From assembly GCA_016937995.1 (NCBI GenBank), contig JAFGVM010000016.1, positions 155,332-219,331 of the forward strand: a DNA stretch of 64,000 bases, in the 5' to 3' direction. Position 1 is the stretch's first letter. Every line of letters begins with the position of its first letter. The position numbers were made by a program, and so were the translations under genes. Below the pieces are notes generated by a model, which saw only the letters and a program-made list of their open reading frames with translations, did no database searches and was not told the origin of the DNA. Of the stretch, positions 36,201 to 45,216 are shown piece after piece. The DNA comes from Candidatus Delongbacteria bacterium. GTDB taxonomy: Bacteria; UBA4055.

Positions 36201-36520
36201 GACTGGATTTTATCAATAATCCAAATCTGAACGGTGAGATAAATGTTTCAAAGATATCAGCTGGTGATGCAAAATATCTGCTTGAATTTCTAAACAAAAG
36301 CTCAGGGGATCAGACTGCCGGAATGCTGAAAAATATGCTGAACCTCTTCCCCGGCATAAAAGTGGATCTATTCTCATTCAAGATCAAAAATAATTTCCTG
36401 TATACCTTGATCAAATTGAAAAAACCATGGTATTTATTCTATTTCCCGTTAGCTGAAGAAATTAAACTTTCGAAACAATCATTGAAATTTTATATTGATA
36501 AATACGTGGTAGAAGAATAA
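33227..36520 (+). CDS. AsmA-family giant envelope protein
   Basis: About 1097 residues from ATG 33227. A GTG at 33191 in the same frame is less likely because it puts basic residues from the repeat region in front. One N-terminal membrane helix (KLFLYLAGLFLLFILGLFLM) follows a basic stretch. Then comes the AsmA opening, with SSFVKSQIEKYVMDNYGISL and INELDFSLFSGIEVTDFSI. The rest is a long repetitive beta structure with LNVNVEL-type segments and DISTKVPTFNLEAQH. AsmA/TamB-like proteins form grooves that move lipids or affect envelope assembly between the membranes. It is isolated, with repeats on both sides. Confidence 0.85.
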   Translation: MKITKKKILKLFLYLAGLFLLFILGLFLMLQYFFPSSFVKSQIEKYVMDNYGISLKINELDFSLFSGIEVTDFSIKDNDIPDSLFSFDSFQLKYDLLPLKDKKLVINKLTVQHPKISIVRDKNGRFNFDGIIEKLKNKQKTVEEPDKIKDVSNSSFVVNLENLDVNNVELLYDDSSPESPIKAKLPRYNVKLRNVKFKDLDDMKVDLSISTAENNSFSIRFKDNSAELKQDLNLNVKVVNENINVNIIHSLSSINFRNKDISLKNVGAKKVDMKISYNLKTDSLSIGKLQFSFADMISAELTGNVKNVSTSQIAEIKITRANVNFDKILDFIKENKLLEPPPVLLTDTQLSVKDLTLMNVVSTGNTEIKGTSYFNSSKIIYREKDILAVINDLNTEVAFELGINIKDIKLDKSIIGVKSKIRNISANVQGQKYKINNISAEITPVLTKDLKPQSVLLTANIGEILDGNINLSTNVDLSGLSDFSTGSIIENIVLKLDVSGNGIKPYRIAEQVPKGLSISFVEHMDIKKSNVSNKFNLSTKFIQLKDEEKLFSPLNNFELKTFFSVDLKNFKNEVIILDTINAKLADFNETIISNVNIDLKNSILNIGSFKTDTDLYNTLKLIKLTKEPMIANTSIGKGQVYMDAHGRFSYADMTGSGNAEINMLIENLSHDDLMIKDFVKINEKIIASENNISLVGDVNISDLDYHGILKSYDIKGDINLKNSITYFTNGEIRINKAGVDLPDIQTSASLTGKADISTKVPTFNLEAQHNIGLRKEYPAVSQLKDIRGLISGTTKLSGDTNYVYIINHTEAIKGFNAKVNLDSTGSQYAQINNMNIQFPFNLIMKLPEYDISKAEFIITDTYDDNIDFREYSENRETYARYGLPVSTVTADEIEINHPMLKDKMKNLDVDMYYDDNKLTINRYYFELLDGNATGFLKLDLGKGKMDESIMKRAVLDFNFMASGMNTYYLSNKENSEQASTELNTTMTLNSIGLDFINNPNLNGEINVSKISAGDAKYLLEFLNKSSGDQTAGMLKNMLNLFPGIKVDLFSFKIKNNFLYTLIKLKKPWYLFYFPLAEEIKLSKQSLKFYIDKYVVEE

Positions 36521-36555
36521 TTGAGAATTGAAAATGGAAAATTGACAATTAAACA

Positions 36556-36672
36556 CAGACTGATCAAAAACGAGTATCAGGGAGAAATGCGAATTTGCAG
36601 GGGCGTAACAACTTACGCCCGATTGAAGAAATCACAATTCAACAAAGATATACGAAGTTTTTTAACCGTCTG
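36556..36672. repeat. 117-bp dispersed element, copy 2
   Basis: The ends are CAGAC and GTCTG in inverted orientation. The interior shares TCAAAAACGAGTA (left) and TACGAAGTTT (right) with copy 1 at 5728-5844. It encloses a REP-like palindrome GGGCGTAA-CAAC-TTACGCCC at 36601-36620. Confidence 0.55.
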
Positions 36673-36678
36673 AAAAAA

Positions 36679-36703
36679 GATCCCTCGGAGAACTTGAGGG
36701 ATC
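36679..36703. terminator. Hairpin between the AsmA-like gene and ispF
   Basis: GATCCCTC-GGAGAACTT-GAGGGATC, perfect 8-bp stem. The adjacent A run means the U tract is on the minus strand, where no gene ends, so its role is unclear. Confidence 0.4.
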
Positions 36704-36802
36704 AATAAACATAGTATTTTGTAGGAGAAAAAAATACTAGTAGAGTTTTGAAGAAGTGAACAACTCTATTATTAATAATAATATATAGATAAAGGATAGC
36801 AT

Positions 36803-37279
36803 ATGATAAAAGTCGGTTTAGGCTATGATGTTCATCGGTTTGAAGAGAACAGGAAATTAATACTCGGTGGAGTTGAAATACCCTATGAAAAAGGTCTTCA
36901 GGGACACAGTGATGCAGACGTACTTTTGCATGCAATTGCAGATGCTTTACTTGGTGCTTTGGCCCTGGGTGACATAGGAGTTCATTTCCCTGACACAGAA
37001 GAGGAGTTCAAAGGTATGGACAGTATGTTGCTTCTGGAAAAAGTGAATACAAAAGTGAGAGAAAAGGGATATCGTATTGGAAATATCGATTCTATCATTA
37101 TTTGTGAAAAACCAAAGCTGATGAACTATATTCTAAAAATGTGTGACAATATCGCGAATTGCCTTGAAACTTCTATCAATAATATTTCTGTTAAAGCGAC
37201 TACAACAGAAAAACTGGGTTTTGAAGGAAGAGAGGAAGGTATAGCTGCACAGGCAATCGTACTCTTGAACAGAAAGTAG
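36803..37279 (+). CDS. ispF: 2-C-methyl-D-erythritol 2,4-cyclodiphosphate synthase
   Basis: MEP pathway enzyme that cyclises CDP-ME 2-phosphate to MEcPP. It has 158 residues, the normal length. Zinc ligands are D9 and H11 (GYDVHRF) and H43 ([16 protein letters not shown]). Further conserved parts include [26 protein letters not shown] and [14 protein letters not shown] near the end. Start ATG at 36803 with weak ribosome site GGATAG. Confidence 0.97.
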   Translation: MIKVGLGYDVHRFEENRKLILGGVEIPYEKGLQGHSDADVLLHAIADALLGALALGDIGVHFPDTEEEFKGMDSMLLLEKVNTKVREKGYRIGNIDSIIICEKPKLMNYILKMCDNIANCLETSINNISVKATTTEKLGFEGREEGIAAQAIVLLNRK

Positions 37280-37341
37280 GGTCGTACGCAAGTATTCAGG
37301 CTGAAGGGAATTTATCTTCCAAAGGGATATAACAATAATGA

Positions 37342-37361
37342 CCACTGGTTTCACCCTGTGG
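37342..37361. repeat. REP-like palindrome
   Basis: CCACTGGTTTCACCCTGTGG, imperfect, similar in style to the ones at 33108 and 27282. Confidence 0.5.
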
Positions 37362-37375
37362 ATAAAAGGACATAA

Positions 37376-38764
37376 ATGACAAAAAAAAACAACGATATTG
37401 AAATAACAGCAGGGAAACCTATATACGGCGGGAAATGCCTTTCAGAATATGAAGGTAAAAAAGTTATGCTTGAAAGAGCTTTACCCGGAGAAAAGGTCGT
37501 TGCTTACATAAAAAAGAAAAAGAAAGGTTACATTGAAGCATCTGCAAAAGAAATATTGGAAAGATCACCGCATAGAATTGAATCAGAGTGTAAGTACTAT
37601 CCAACTTGCGGTGGTTGTAAGTTAAGAGATGTTGACTATGATTATCAGACCTGGATCAAAGAGGAAGTTGTAAGAGATTGCGTTGAGCGTATTGGAAAAG
37701 TAAAAGATTATAAATTCCTTCCGATAGTAAAAGCTGACAATTCCAGCCATTATAGGAATAAAATGGAATTCACATTCTCTGAAGAAAGGTATTACATGTC
37801 TAAAGATGAACCTTTTGATCAGGATAATTTTTCACTGGGTTTTCATGCTCCTAAATTTTACAGTAAGGTGATAGATGTTGAATACTGCTATCATCAACCT
37901 GAACTGCTGAATGAAATCTACAAAAGTCTCAGAGATATTTTAAAATCTTCAGGTCTTGAACCTTACAATATTACCAAACATACGGGATTTTTAAGATATT
38001 TGGTAATACGCATAACAACTGAAAATAATGTAATGATAAATCTCGTTACAAAGTCCAGAGAATTAGATATTATCAGCTCTATTGCAGATCAGTTAAAGAG
38101 CAAACATCCCGAGATAATTTCATTTATGAACACTATAAATAAGGGTCTCAGCAGTACTGCCTACGGAGAAGAAACTATCTTGATACAGGGTAATGATATA
38201 ATCACAGATTTTATCGGAGATTACAAATTTGAGATCAGCAGTAATTCATTCTTTCAGGTCAATCCTGATCAGACACATAAATTGTACGATAAGATAGTCG
38301 AATTTGCAGAACTCAAAGGGAATGAAAATGTATTGGATCTTTACTGCGGGGTCGGAACTATAGCTATTTATATAAATAAACTTGTAAGAAGTGTTACCGG
38401 TTTTGAACTGGTGGAGGAAGCTGTTATTAACGCTCAAAAAAATGCAGAGCTTAACAGTATTACAAATTGCAAATTCGTTTCAGGTGATCTAATGAACCTT
38501 GCAAAAGAAGGAGAAATATTCAAAGAAATATTCGATATTATTATAACTGATCCTCCAAGAGACGGAATGCACCCGAAAGTTGTTCAGTCAATTATTGATT
38601 CCGGAGTATCTAAGATAGTTTATGTTTCCTGCAACCCGTCAACATTTGCAAGAGATGTTCAACTATTTGAGATGGGTGGCTATAAATTAAAAATAGTTCA
38701 ACCTGTTGATATGTTCCCTCATACTTATCATGTTGAAACTGTCGGGTTGTTGTTAAAACAATAA
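37376..38764 (+). CDS. rlmD: 23S rRNA (uracil-5-)-methyltransferase, RlmD/RumA family
   Basis: SAM-dependent methyltransferase that makes m5U in 23S rRNA (or tRNA, in related enzymes). The 462 residues have a TRAM RNA-binding domain at about 1-60. The iron-sulfur cysteines C72, C78, C81 (CKYYPTCGGCKLRD) are followed by a fourth near 164 (VEYCYHQ). Other landmarks are NSFFQVNPDQTHKLYD and the SAM loop NVLDLYCGVGTIAIYI. TDPPRDGMHP and the nucleophile cysteine in VYVSCNPSTFARD come last. The exact target base cannot be settled without a tree of the RlmD/RlmCD/TrmA group. Confidence 0.93.
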   Translation: MTKKNNDIEITAGKPIYGGKCLSEYEGKKVMLERALPGEKVVAYIKKKKKGYIEASAKEILERSPHRIESECKYYPTCGGCKLRDVDYDYQTWIKEEVVRDCVERIGKVKDYKFLPIVKADNSSHYRNKMEFTFSEERYYMSKDEPFDQDNFSLGFHAPKFYSKVIDVEYCYHQPELLNEIYKSLRDILKSSGLEPYNITKHTGFLRYLVIRITTENNVMINLVTKSRELDIISSIADQLKSKHPEIISFMNTINKGLSSTAYGEETILIQGNDIITDFIGDYKFEISSNSFFQVNPDQTHKLYDKIVEFAELKGNENVLDLYCGVGTIAIYINKLVRSVTGFELVEEAVINAQKNAELNSITNCKFVSGDLMNLAKEGEIFKEIFDIIITDPPRDGMHPKVVQSIIDSGVSKIVYVSCNPSTFARDVQLFEMGGYKLKIVQPVDMFPHTYHVETVGLLLKQ

Positions 38765-38819
38765 ATTCTGTAGTGAACACATTCAAGCTGTTCTAAAAGC
38801 GAATTAAAAAAGGTTTTAT

Positions 38820-41800
38820 ATGGTAAATTCAAAAGTATTAGCACAGAAATATCACGAGTATATTGAGAACAATATTCAGCCCGACAAACAGACCATGAAG
38901 AATATTGAGGACTCGAGATTAATATATTTTACAAAATTATTTGCTGTGGTTGCTTCTGTTGAAAAAGAACTGAGTGAAACTGAATATGCGTACATTCTGG
39001 AATTTTACTGGATTAATTATCCTGACACCATTGCTTTCTATTTATTTAAAAAATTCGAAGAGTTCAAAAAGAAATATGTTTCAATTCAGTCATATGATAT
39101 TGAAAATGACAGTAATACATCCTATGGGGAAAAAGTTTTTATTCTTTTCAAGATCTATGAGTTTATTTATCTGTTGGGAAAAGTAAATAATTCAAAAATC
39201 CAAACAGGAAGAAAAATAGCATCATTACTCGGGATCAACAACGAGGAACTGAGCCTGGTTGAATCTATTTTCAACGGTAATTTTGATTATTCTGATGTTC
39301 GCAGGAATGTTAATATAAAATATATCGTTGTCAGTAATGATGAAAATAAAAGTGATGTATACCTTCCTTTCAAAGACCTTAGTCTGATAATTTTTAATCT
39401 TGAGAAGTTTTACTTCTTAATCAAACTCGATGAAAACAGCTCTGTTCATATAAATAATTTTAATTTGATGAACAAGATTTCGTTCAAAATGCCATATGGA
39501 AGCAACCTGTCCATAAATGATTACACTATCGAGTCAGAGGATATTAAGCTTTATATAAAAATCAAGTACAATATCTACCCTGACAAACATTTCTTCCTTA
39601 ACGTTAAGAACGGAAATATCGAACTTGAAAAAGAGCAGGGAAATCATACTATAGCAAAATTAGATTTCATAGGTTCAAAAATCATCCTTGATAAAGTTAG
39701 GTACGATACTGAATTTTCAATAAATGATACAATTATCACCGGAAGAACGCTGATAAATATAAATGATTTTGTGAAAGTGAACGGAAGCTACCTAAATATC
39801 AGGAAATTAAAATATCAGGAATTTTTCGAAAATGAATATATCAGATTTACTGAAGGTAAGAACGAGTATCAAATATCAAATTATGTCGGGTCTGATATTT
39901 ATCTGAGTGATAAATCAGAGTTCAAATGGGAAGGTAAGATCATTTTTAAGGATGGTATTTATTTTCTTAACACAGGAACCTGCTATCATCCGGTATGGAT
40001 AATTAGAGACAATATTGATTTTCAGATAAATAAACAAACTACTTTTCTGGGAAGGAAGATCAAACAGGAAAAATTATTTGAGCTCAAGGATAATGATATA
40101 ATTTTCATTCAGGGAAATGTTCTGAAATTAAATTTACAAAATAAACTTTTTGAAAAAACTTACTTTCGTTATATATCCTACAGAGCTGAAGATCTGAGTT
40201 ATTACTTTTCAGACAATGCAAAAGCGATTGACTCTGTTTCTTTTGAAGTGGATCATGGAGATCTGATATGTATTATGGGTCCCAGTGGTGCAGGGAAAAG
40301 TACTTTGTTGAAGATCCTCAGCGGAAAAATAAAGCCTCAAAAAGGTGAAATTTTTGCTGATAATTTTAATTTTTTTGAATATTACGAAAAAATTAAACGT
40401 TTTATCAGCTATGTCCCTCAGGATGATGTAATATTTGAAAATCTGACCGTTTTTGAGAATTTTTATTATAATGCAAAATTAAGATTTCCAAAACTGAGTG
40501 AAAAGAATTTGTCGGAAAAAGTTGATAGCGTTATAAAAGAAATTGGATTGATCTCAAAGAGAGATACCAGGGTTGGAACTGAACTGGATAAGATCCTGAG
40601 CAGCGGTGAAAGAAAGAGAATGAATATCGGGCTTGAGCTTTTATCTGATTCTAACATTTATTTCTTTGATGAACCTACCACAGGATTATCGTCAAAGGAT
40701 AGTGAAAAAGTTATAGAACTTCTTGACAAACTTTCTAAGAACGGAAAGATAATATTCACTGTGATCCATCAGCCAAGCTATAAAATATATAAAAAATTCA
40801 ATAAGATAATTCTTCTGGACCATGGCGGAAAACTTGCATATTCCGGAGAGACCCGCAATGCACTTGATTATTTCAAACTAAGCTCAAACAAGTTTGAGAC
40901 AGATATCGTGATCAACGATAAGGACAGGATCGATCCCGATCTTTTACTTGACAGCCTCGAAGAACCATTGAGAGATATTGACGGAAGTGTTATTCCTGAA
41001 AGAAAATATTCCCCGGAATACTGGAAAAATAAATTCAAAGACCATCTTAAAGAGTTAAGGTCTGTAAAAATACCGGCAGGAGACCTTGTTAACGATGTAC
41101 CGTCAAGAAATTTTGACCTTGAAGGAAAGCTGAAGCAGTTCTTTACACTGTTCACAAGGAATTTTAAGAACAAAATGAGAAATAATTCTAATATTTTGAT
41201 AACTTTCCTAGAAGCACCAGTACTGGCTTTGATAGTAGGTTTTATTCTAAGATATGTACCCGTTGATAAATATACACTATACAACAATATCCACATGCCT
41301 ATATTCCTCTTCCTGACAGTGATCATTACTATATTTCTTTCTATGATGAACAGCTCTGATGAGATAATTAAAGATATGGAGGTCCTTGAAAGGGAAAAAA
41401 TGCTCGATGTGAAGTATAAAAGATATTTCATTTCCAAGTTTTTTACCCAATTGATCTTCGCGACCATCCAGAATATTTTATACCTTGCTGTTGCTTTCAG
41501 TCTTCTGGAGATCAGAGAATTGTACTTTGAATACCTTCTTTTCATGACAATAATTTCAATTTCAGGTATCTCTATGGGATTCTTTATTTCTTCCATTCCA
41601 GGATTGACGGTAAAAGCTGTTCAGAATATCGTACCGTTGATTTTGATACCTCAGATAATTTTCGGTGGAGCTTTGATCCAGTACAAAGAACTTAATACTT
41701 CACTTACCATCTATGAAAATTCTCCAATACCTGAAGTTTGCCAGTTCATGCCTTCAAGATGGGCTTATGAAGGTTTAATGGTACTTCAGGACACATACAA

Positions 41801-42278
41801 CAGTTATCATCCGAAGAAAGACGCTTTACAGAAACAACTTGATGATCTGATAAAGAACAGACCGGATCAAAATAATGAAGATGATAAAGATTCCTACAAT
41901 AAAAAAAAGTATGACTTACTGAATAAAGAAATGGTAAATATCCGTAAGAAATATATGTCGGATTACGGTAACAGGGAGATACATAGAGCCATAGTTTCAG
42001 GAAATGAGAGATTTGATCACAAATTTAAAATCGCAAAATTAATTGAATCCAGAGATAGCGACGAGGAGATACACAGGAAGATATTGTATCCGATGTTCAC
42101 TAGTGAAAAAGTTCTACCGTTCCTGGATGTTAAAGTTAACACTTCTGTTTATAATGCTTTCATTTTGATAATGATATCGCTGTTGATAAACTCTTTGACA
42201 TTTATAATGCTTGCGAACAGAAGTAGATTCCTGGTATTATTTTCAAGTAGAAGAAATAAAAAAAGGAGAAACAAATGA
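38820..42278 (+). CDS. ABCG-like transporter fused to TerB-like and FHA-like N-terminal regions
   Basis: The 1152 residues begin with a helical TerB-like region (about 25-150), then a beta-rich region resembling one or two FHA folds (about 160-450). An ABC ATPase follows: Walker A GPSGAGKST (about 487-495), signature LSSGERKRMNIGLEL (about 592-606), and Walker B IYFFDEPTTGLSS. The C-terminal half has an ABC-2 permease with about six membrane segments from residue 790 on. A soluble stretch with many charged residues sits between the last two (around 1000-1095). The ATPase-first, permease-second order is that of ABCG half-transporters. No substrate can be inferred. Its stop overlaps the start of the M48 peptidase gene by 4 bp, indicating coupling. 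Confidence 0.85.
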   Translation: MVNSKVLAQKYHEYIENNIQPDKQTMKNIEDSRLIYFTKLFAVVASVEKELSETEYAYILEFYWINYPDTIAFYLFKKFEEFKKKYVSIQSYDIENDSNTSYGEKVFILFKIYEFIYLLGKVNNSKIQTGRKIASLLGINNEELSLVESIFNGNFDYSDVRRNVNIKYIVVSNDENKSDVYLPFKDLSLIIFNLEKFYFLIKLDENSSVHINNFNLMNKISFKMPYGSNLSINDYTIESEDIKLYIKIKYNIYPDKHFFLNVKNGNIELEKEQGNHTIAKLDFIGSKIILDKVRYDTEFSINDTIITGRTLININDFVKVNGSYLNIRKLKYQEFFENEYIRFTEGKNEYQISNYVGSDIYLSDKSEFKWEGKIIFKDGIYFLNTGTCYHPVWIIRDNIDFQINKQTTFLGRKIKQEKLFELKDNDIIFIQGNVLKLNLQNKLFEKTYFRYISYRAEDLSYYFSDNAKAIDSVSFEVDHGDLICIMGPSGAGKSTLLKILSGKIKPQKGEIFADNFNFFEYYEKIKRFISYVPQDDVIFENLTVFENFYYNAKLRFPKLSEKNLSEKVDSVIKEIGLISKRDTRVGTELDKILSSGERKRMNIGLELLSDSNIYFFDEPTTGLSSKDSEKVIELLDKLSKNGKIIFTVIHQPSYKIYKKFNKIILLDHGGKLAYSGETRNALDYFKLSSNKFETDIVINDKDRIDPDLLLDSLEEPLRDIDGSVIPERKYSPEYWKNKFKDHLKELRSVKIPAGDLVNDVPSRNFDLEGKLKQFFTLFTRNFKNKMRNNSNILITFLEAPVLALIVGFILRYVPVDKYTLYNNIHMPIFLFLTVIITIFLSMMNSSDEIIKDMEVLEREKMLDVKYKRYFISKFFTQLIFATIQNILYLAVAFSLLEIRELYFEYLLFMTIISISGISMGFFISSIPGLTVKAVQNIVPLILIPQIIFGGALIQYKELNTSLTIYENSPIPEVCQFMPSRWAYEGLMVLQDTYNSYHPKKDALQKQLDDLIKNRPDQNNEDDKDSYNKKKYDLLNKEMVNIRKKYMSDYGNREIHRAIVSGNERFDHKFKIAKLIESRDSDEEIHRKILYPMFTSEKVLPFLDVKVNTSVYNAFILIMISLLINSLTFIMLANRSRFLVLFSSRRNKKRRNK

Positions 42279-43528
42279 AATACGAACAAATACGACTGAA
42301 TCTTGAAAAAGAGTTTGGAGAAGAGATCAACAGGATCATCCAGGGAAACGTAATTTTAAAACTTCTGATAGATGCAAGAGTAATGAATGCTTCTGATAGC
42401 TATTCCAAGATCATGGAAAGTTACAACTTTAAGATCACCAAAGAAATGACACCCAAACTTTATAAATTATGTCAGGGAGTTAAAAAAACTTTAAAATTCA
42501 GTGATAAGATCGATTTTTTCGTTGTAAATTCTCCTGAGATGAATGCCTTTGCTATTCCGAGCAACTATAAGGAACTTCCACACAGAATAGCTTTAAATTC
42601 TACTATAATTGATAAAATGGATGATGATGAACTCAAGTTCGTTATCGGTCATGAGATAGGACATCTTGTAACAAAAACATATAAGATCAATCAGATGATG
42701 AGTTTCATTTTTCAGAATAAACCTCCAAATCTTTTACTTAAGCAGAAATATCTTTTCTGGGGAAAACTCTGTGAACTTTCAGCTGATAGATTCGGACTGA
42801 TAGCTAACCAGAATGTAGAGAAAGCTATCTCAAGTTTTTTCAAACTTATCTCAGGATTGCCTAAGAATATTATCGACTTTGATCTGAGGGCTTTTATCAA
42901 ACAGAATGAGCAGAACCTTGAAAAACATATAAATGAGATGTCTTCTCAAAGGATTTCACATCCTATACCAGCTTTAAGGGTAATATCTCTGGACAGGTTC
43001 AGTAAATCTTCCCTGTACAAACATATTGAAAAGACCGGAAAAACTAAAGCTGATAAGACTCTTTCAAAAAATATGAACACTATCCTGCAGAAATTCTTCT
43101 TAATGGGCAACGAGCATGATGTTCACAGGATGAGATTTATTGCTTCAGCTGGATTGATCACTGCTCAGATCGACAAACAACTTACAAGTGTTGAAATTGA
43201 AGCTATAATTGAGACACTTGCAAATTATCTTCTGTTTCCAAAAGAATTCCTTGATGATATGATCAAAAGTAATAAAGTGAATGAGATATTCAATGATTCA
43301 ATAAATAATCTTCTCGATCCTCAGAAGAACAAAGGGTCTATTCAGCAGGAAGCTGAAATGATGTTCAATTACCTTATTGTGATCGTTATGTCTGATAACA
43401 GGATAGAGCAGGCTGAGATCGATTTCTTGAATAAAATCGGTACAGAGTTATTCGGTTTTCCACTGGAGAAAATAGCGTATATGATCGCAGGAATAGTCGC
43501 CAGCAACTATTCACCAAGAGTTGTTTAG
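42275..43528 (+). CDS. M48-family metalloprotease with C-terminal TerB-like domain
   Basis: The 417 residues have an N-terminal helical part, then FVVNSPEMNAFAIPS and the zinc motif HEIGH in VIGHEIGHLVTK (about 122-133). LCELSADRFGL carries the downstream glutamate ligand (E-x3-D). No membrane helix is seen, unlike HtpX. The C-terminal 130 residues (QQEAEMMFNYLIVIVMSDNR, QAEIDFLNKIGTELFGF) resemble a TerB/DjlA-type helical domain. Overlapping start with the ABC gene suggests a two-gene unit. Substrate unknown. Confidence 0.85.
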   Translation: MKYEQIRLNLEKEFGEEINRIIQGNVILKLLIDARVMNASDSYSKIMESYNFKITKEMTPKLYKLCQGVKKTLKFSDKIDFFVVNSPEMNAFAIPSNYKELPHRIALNSTIIDKMDDDELKFVIGHEIGHLVTKTYKINQMMSFIFQNKPPNLLLKQKYLFWGKLCELSADRFGLIANQNVEKAISSFFKLISGLPKNIIDFDLRAFIKQNEQNLEKHINEMSSQRISHPIPALRVISLDRFSKSSLYKHIEKTGKTKADKTLSKNMNTILQKFFLMGNEHDVHRMRFIASAGLITAQIDKQLTSVEIEAIIETLANYLLFPKEFLDDMIKSNKVNEIFNDSINNLLDPQKNKGSIQQEAEMMFNYLIVIVMSDNRIEQAEIDFLNKIGTELFGFPLEKIAYMIAGIVASNYSPRVV

Positions 43529-43534
43529 ATTTTT

Positions 43535-43562
43535 TAGGGAGCGGTTTCAAACCGTTCCCTAC
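43535..43562. repeat. REP-like palindrome acting as a likely terminator
   Basis: TAGGGAGCGGTTT-CAAACCGTTCCCTA between two convergent genes. One mismatch pair in the stem. Confidence 0.6.
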
Positions 43563-44230
43563 ATAGCCAACGAGAACACAAAAACCAGCAATATAAAACT
43601 GCTGAAGATCGACAACAACATCCCTTTTACAGCTAATTTTTTACTTACCTCATGTGCTTCAGTGATCCCAATGTATATCAAATAGATCCACCAGAGATAA
43701 ACCAGTATATTAAAAAATGGATTACTGAAGGGTATTATTGCAACAAGGCTTGTTACCATAGAATAGGCTAATATTCTGAACGTAGCCTCGTAACCATTCA
43801 CTGACGCTCCGGCCATAGATAAAGAGAAATGCCATACCCATACAAGAATGTAGAACAGAACAAAGTTCAGAAGTAAATTTTTGAATAGGTCCAGAATGGT
43901 CGGATCTTTGATCTCAGTTTTCATAATTTCGCTATCAGGATCAACAAGATCAGGATTCTCCTGCATAGCTGCTTTTAATTGTTCCGCTGGTGAATCTATC
44001 AATCCTGTGTTTATATAAAAACCCGTAAAAAAAACATTGATCGAAAGCATTATCAAAACAAAAAGGACAGGAAACCTCAAACCTTTGTTAATGTGCATCT
44101 TTGAATAAAATTCTCCAGGTGATTTGATCAACATTAAAACCGATAAATAAAATCCATTTAAGAAACCATACTTCTCTGTTTCCTCGAAAGGAATATTCTC
44201 AAAATTTTCTATATTATTTTCTTCAAGCAT
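43559..44230 (-). CDS. Yip1-domain membrane protein
   Basis: 223 residues from the ATG at 44230, which follows AGGAAAAC. A longer frame to 44284 would read through a REP-like palindrome, so I reject that extension. After an acidic N-terminus (ENFENIPFEE), the protein has FYLSVLMLIKSPGEFYSKM, the amphipathic start of the Yip1 family, and then five hydrophobic segments. Yip1-family members in bacteria have no firm function. Confidence 0.8.
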   Translation of the reverse strand: MLEENNIENFENIPFEETEKYGFLNGFYLSVLMLIKSPGEFYSKMHINKGLRFPVLFVLIMLSINVFFTGFYINTGLIDSPAEQLKAAMQENPDLVDPDSEIMKTEIKDPTILDLFKNLLLNFVLFYILVWVWHFSLSMAGASVNGYEATFRILAYSMVTSLVAIIPFSNPFFNILVYLWWIYLIYIGITEAHEVSKKLAVKGMLLSIFSSFILLVFVFSLAM

Positions 44231-44250
44231 TTGTTTTCCTATTATTTTGG

Positions 44251-44273
44251 ACAAGGTGGCTTTAGCCCCTTGT
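44251..44273. repeat. REP-like palindrome
   Basis: ACAAGGTGGC-TTTA-GCCCCTTGT, imperfect. Related in its ends to the palindrome at 27282 (ACAAGGGG/CCCCTTGT). Confidence 0.55.
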
Positions 44274-44321
44274 AAAAATTTCATGATTCAAAACCAAAGA
44301 CTCAAAACCCGAAACCCACAA

Positions 44322-44957
44322 CTAATCCATCTTCACTGCTATTCCTAGTCCATCACCCAAAGCCAACAATTGAGATTTGAACCCGTTTAATTTAGAAAAT
44401 CTCTTATTAAATTCCTGAAGTGTGGGAACAGCTGCCTTTGGAGGATCAAAACTCTCAGGCGAATAGACCGATCCCTTCCAGAAAAGATTATCCACAAGAA
44501 TTATTCCATCAGAATTAATATGCTCTATGGCGTAATCCAGGTATAACGGATATCCCCTTTTGTCTGCATCAATGAAGATTATATCGAATTTTTCGTCTAT
44601 CCTGAAAAGCATTTTTTCAGCTCGACCGTTTATCAATTTAATTTTATCCTCTACATTGAACTTTTTAAAATTCTCTAATGCCTGATTTTGAAGATCTTCC
44701 CTATAGTCCAATGTGTATATCATTCCCTTTCTTAAAACTCTTGCCATTGTTAAAGCTGAAAAACCAACATTAGTACCTATTTCAAGTATTTTATCCGGTT
44801 GCTTGATCATAACTATCTGAGAAAGAAATTTTGCAGTATCTCTCCCTACTACCGGGAATTTATTTTCAACCAGATATGAATAGAGCTCTTCTGTACCATC
44901 AGGATCCAGCTTTAGCAGATAATCGAGATATACTTTAAGTTTTTCATTGAGTATCAT
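44322..44957 (-). CDS. O-methyltransferase (COMT/TrmR-like)
   Basis: The 211 residues contain the SAM-binding loop KILEIGTNVGFSALTMARVL, then IYTLDYREDLQNQALENF, the acidic metal-binding FDIIFIDADKRGYPLYLDY and LVDNLFWKGSVY. This is the divalent-metal-dependent caffeoyl-CoA O-methyltransferase-like family, which in bacteria includes the tRNA hydroxyuridine methyltransferase TrmR. The substrate cannot be decided here. Solitary, with an unremarkable upstream region. Confidence 0.9.
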   Translation of the reverse strand: MILNEKLKVYLDYLLKLDPDGTEELYSYLVENKFPVVGRDTAKFLSQIVMIKQPDKILEIGTNVGFSALTMARVLRKGMIYTLDYREDLQNQALENFKKFNVEDKIKLINGRAEKMLFRIDEKFDIIFIDADKRGYPLYLDYAIEHINSDGIILVDNLFWKGSVYSPESFDPPKAAVPTLQEFNKRFSKLNGFKSQLLALGDGLGIAVKMD

Positions 44958-45137
44958 AATTAACCCCGGATTTGTTGAACATCAAATATAAGTAAAATAG
45001 GGTTAAGGGGCAAGAGACATATAGGTTATGCCTAACAACCCTTCCCCCATCTGTCCATTGGTCAATGTCAGCTGTTTCCAAAAAATATATCAATAATTCA
45101 ATGAAGTAAATGCAGCATATTTTCCAATGTTTTTCTC

Positions 45138-45166
45138 TTGACTAAACAGCTTTAATGAACTATATT
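45138..45166 (+). promoter_or_regulatory. Promoter of the thrS-infC-rpmI-rplT operon
   Basis: TTGACT (45138-45143), 17-bp spacer, TATATT (45161-45166), about 50 bp before the thrS start. There is no room for a long leader such as a T-box. Confidence 0.75.
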
Positions 45167-45216
45167 CAGTTCCTTGTATAAAAAGCAGGTAACAAACAAG
45201 TAAAGTGAGGGTGAAA

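Noticed and set aside
40868-41596. A 242-codon frame antisense to the ABC transporter gene
   Set aside because: Low-complexity Ser/Ile-rich shadow of a strongly conserved ABC gene on the other strand.
43559-44284. Longer Yip1 protein starting at 44284
   Set aside because: The extra 18 residues are encoded by a REP-like palindrome. ATG 44230 has a ribosome site and fits the family.
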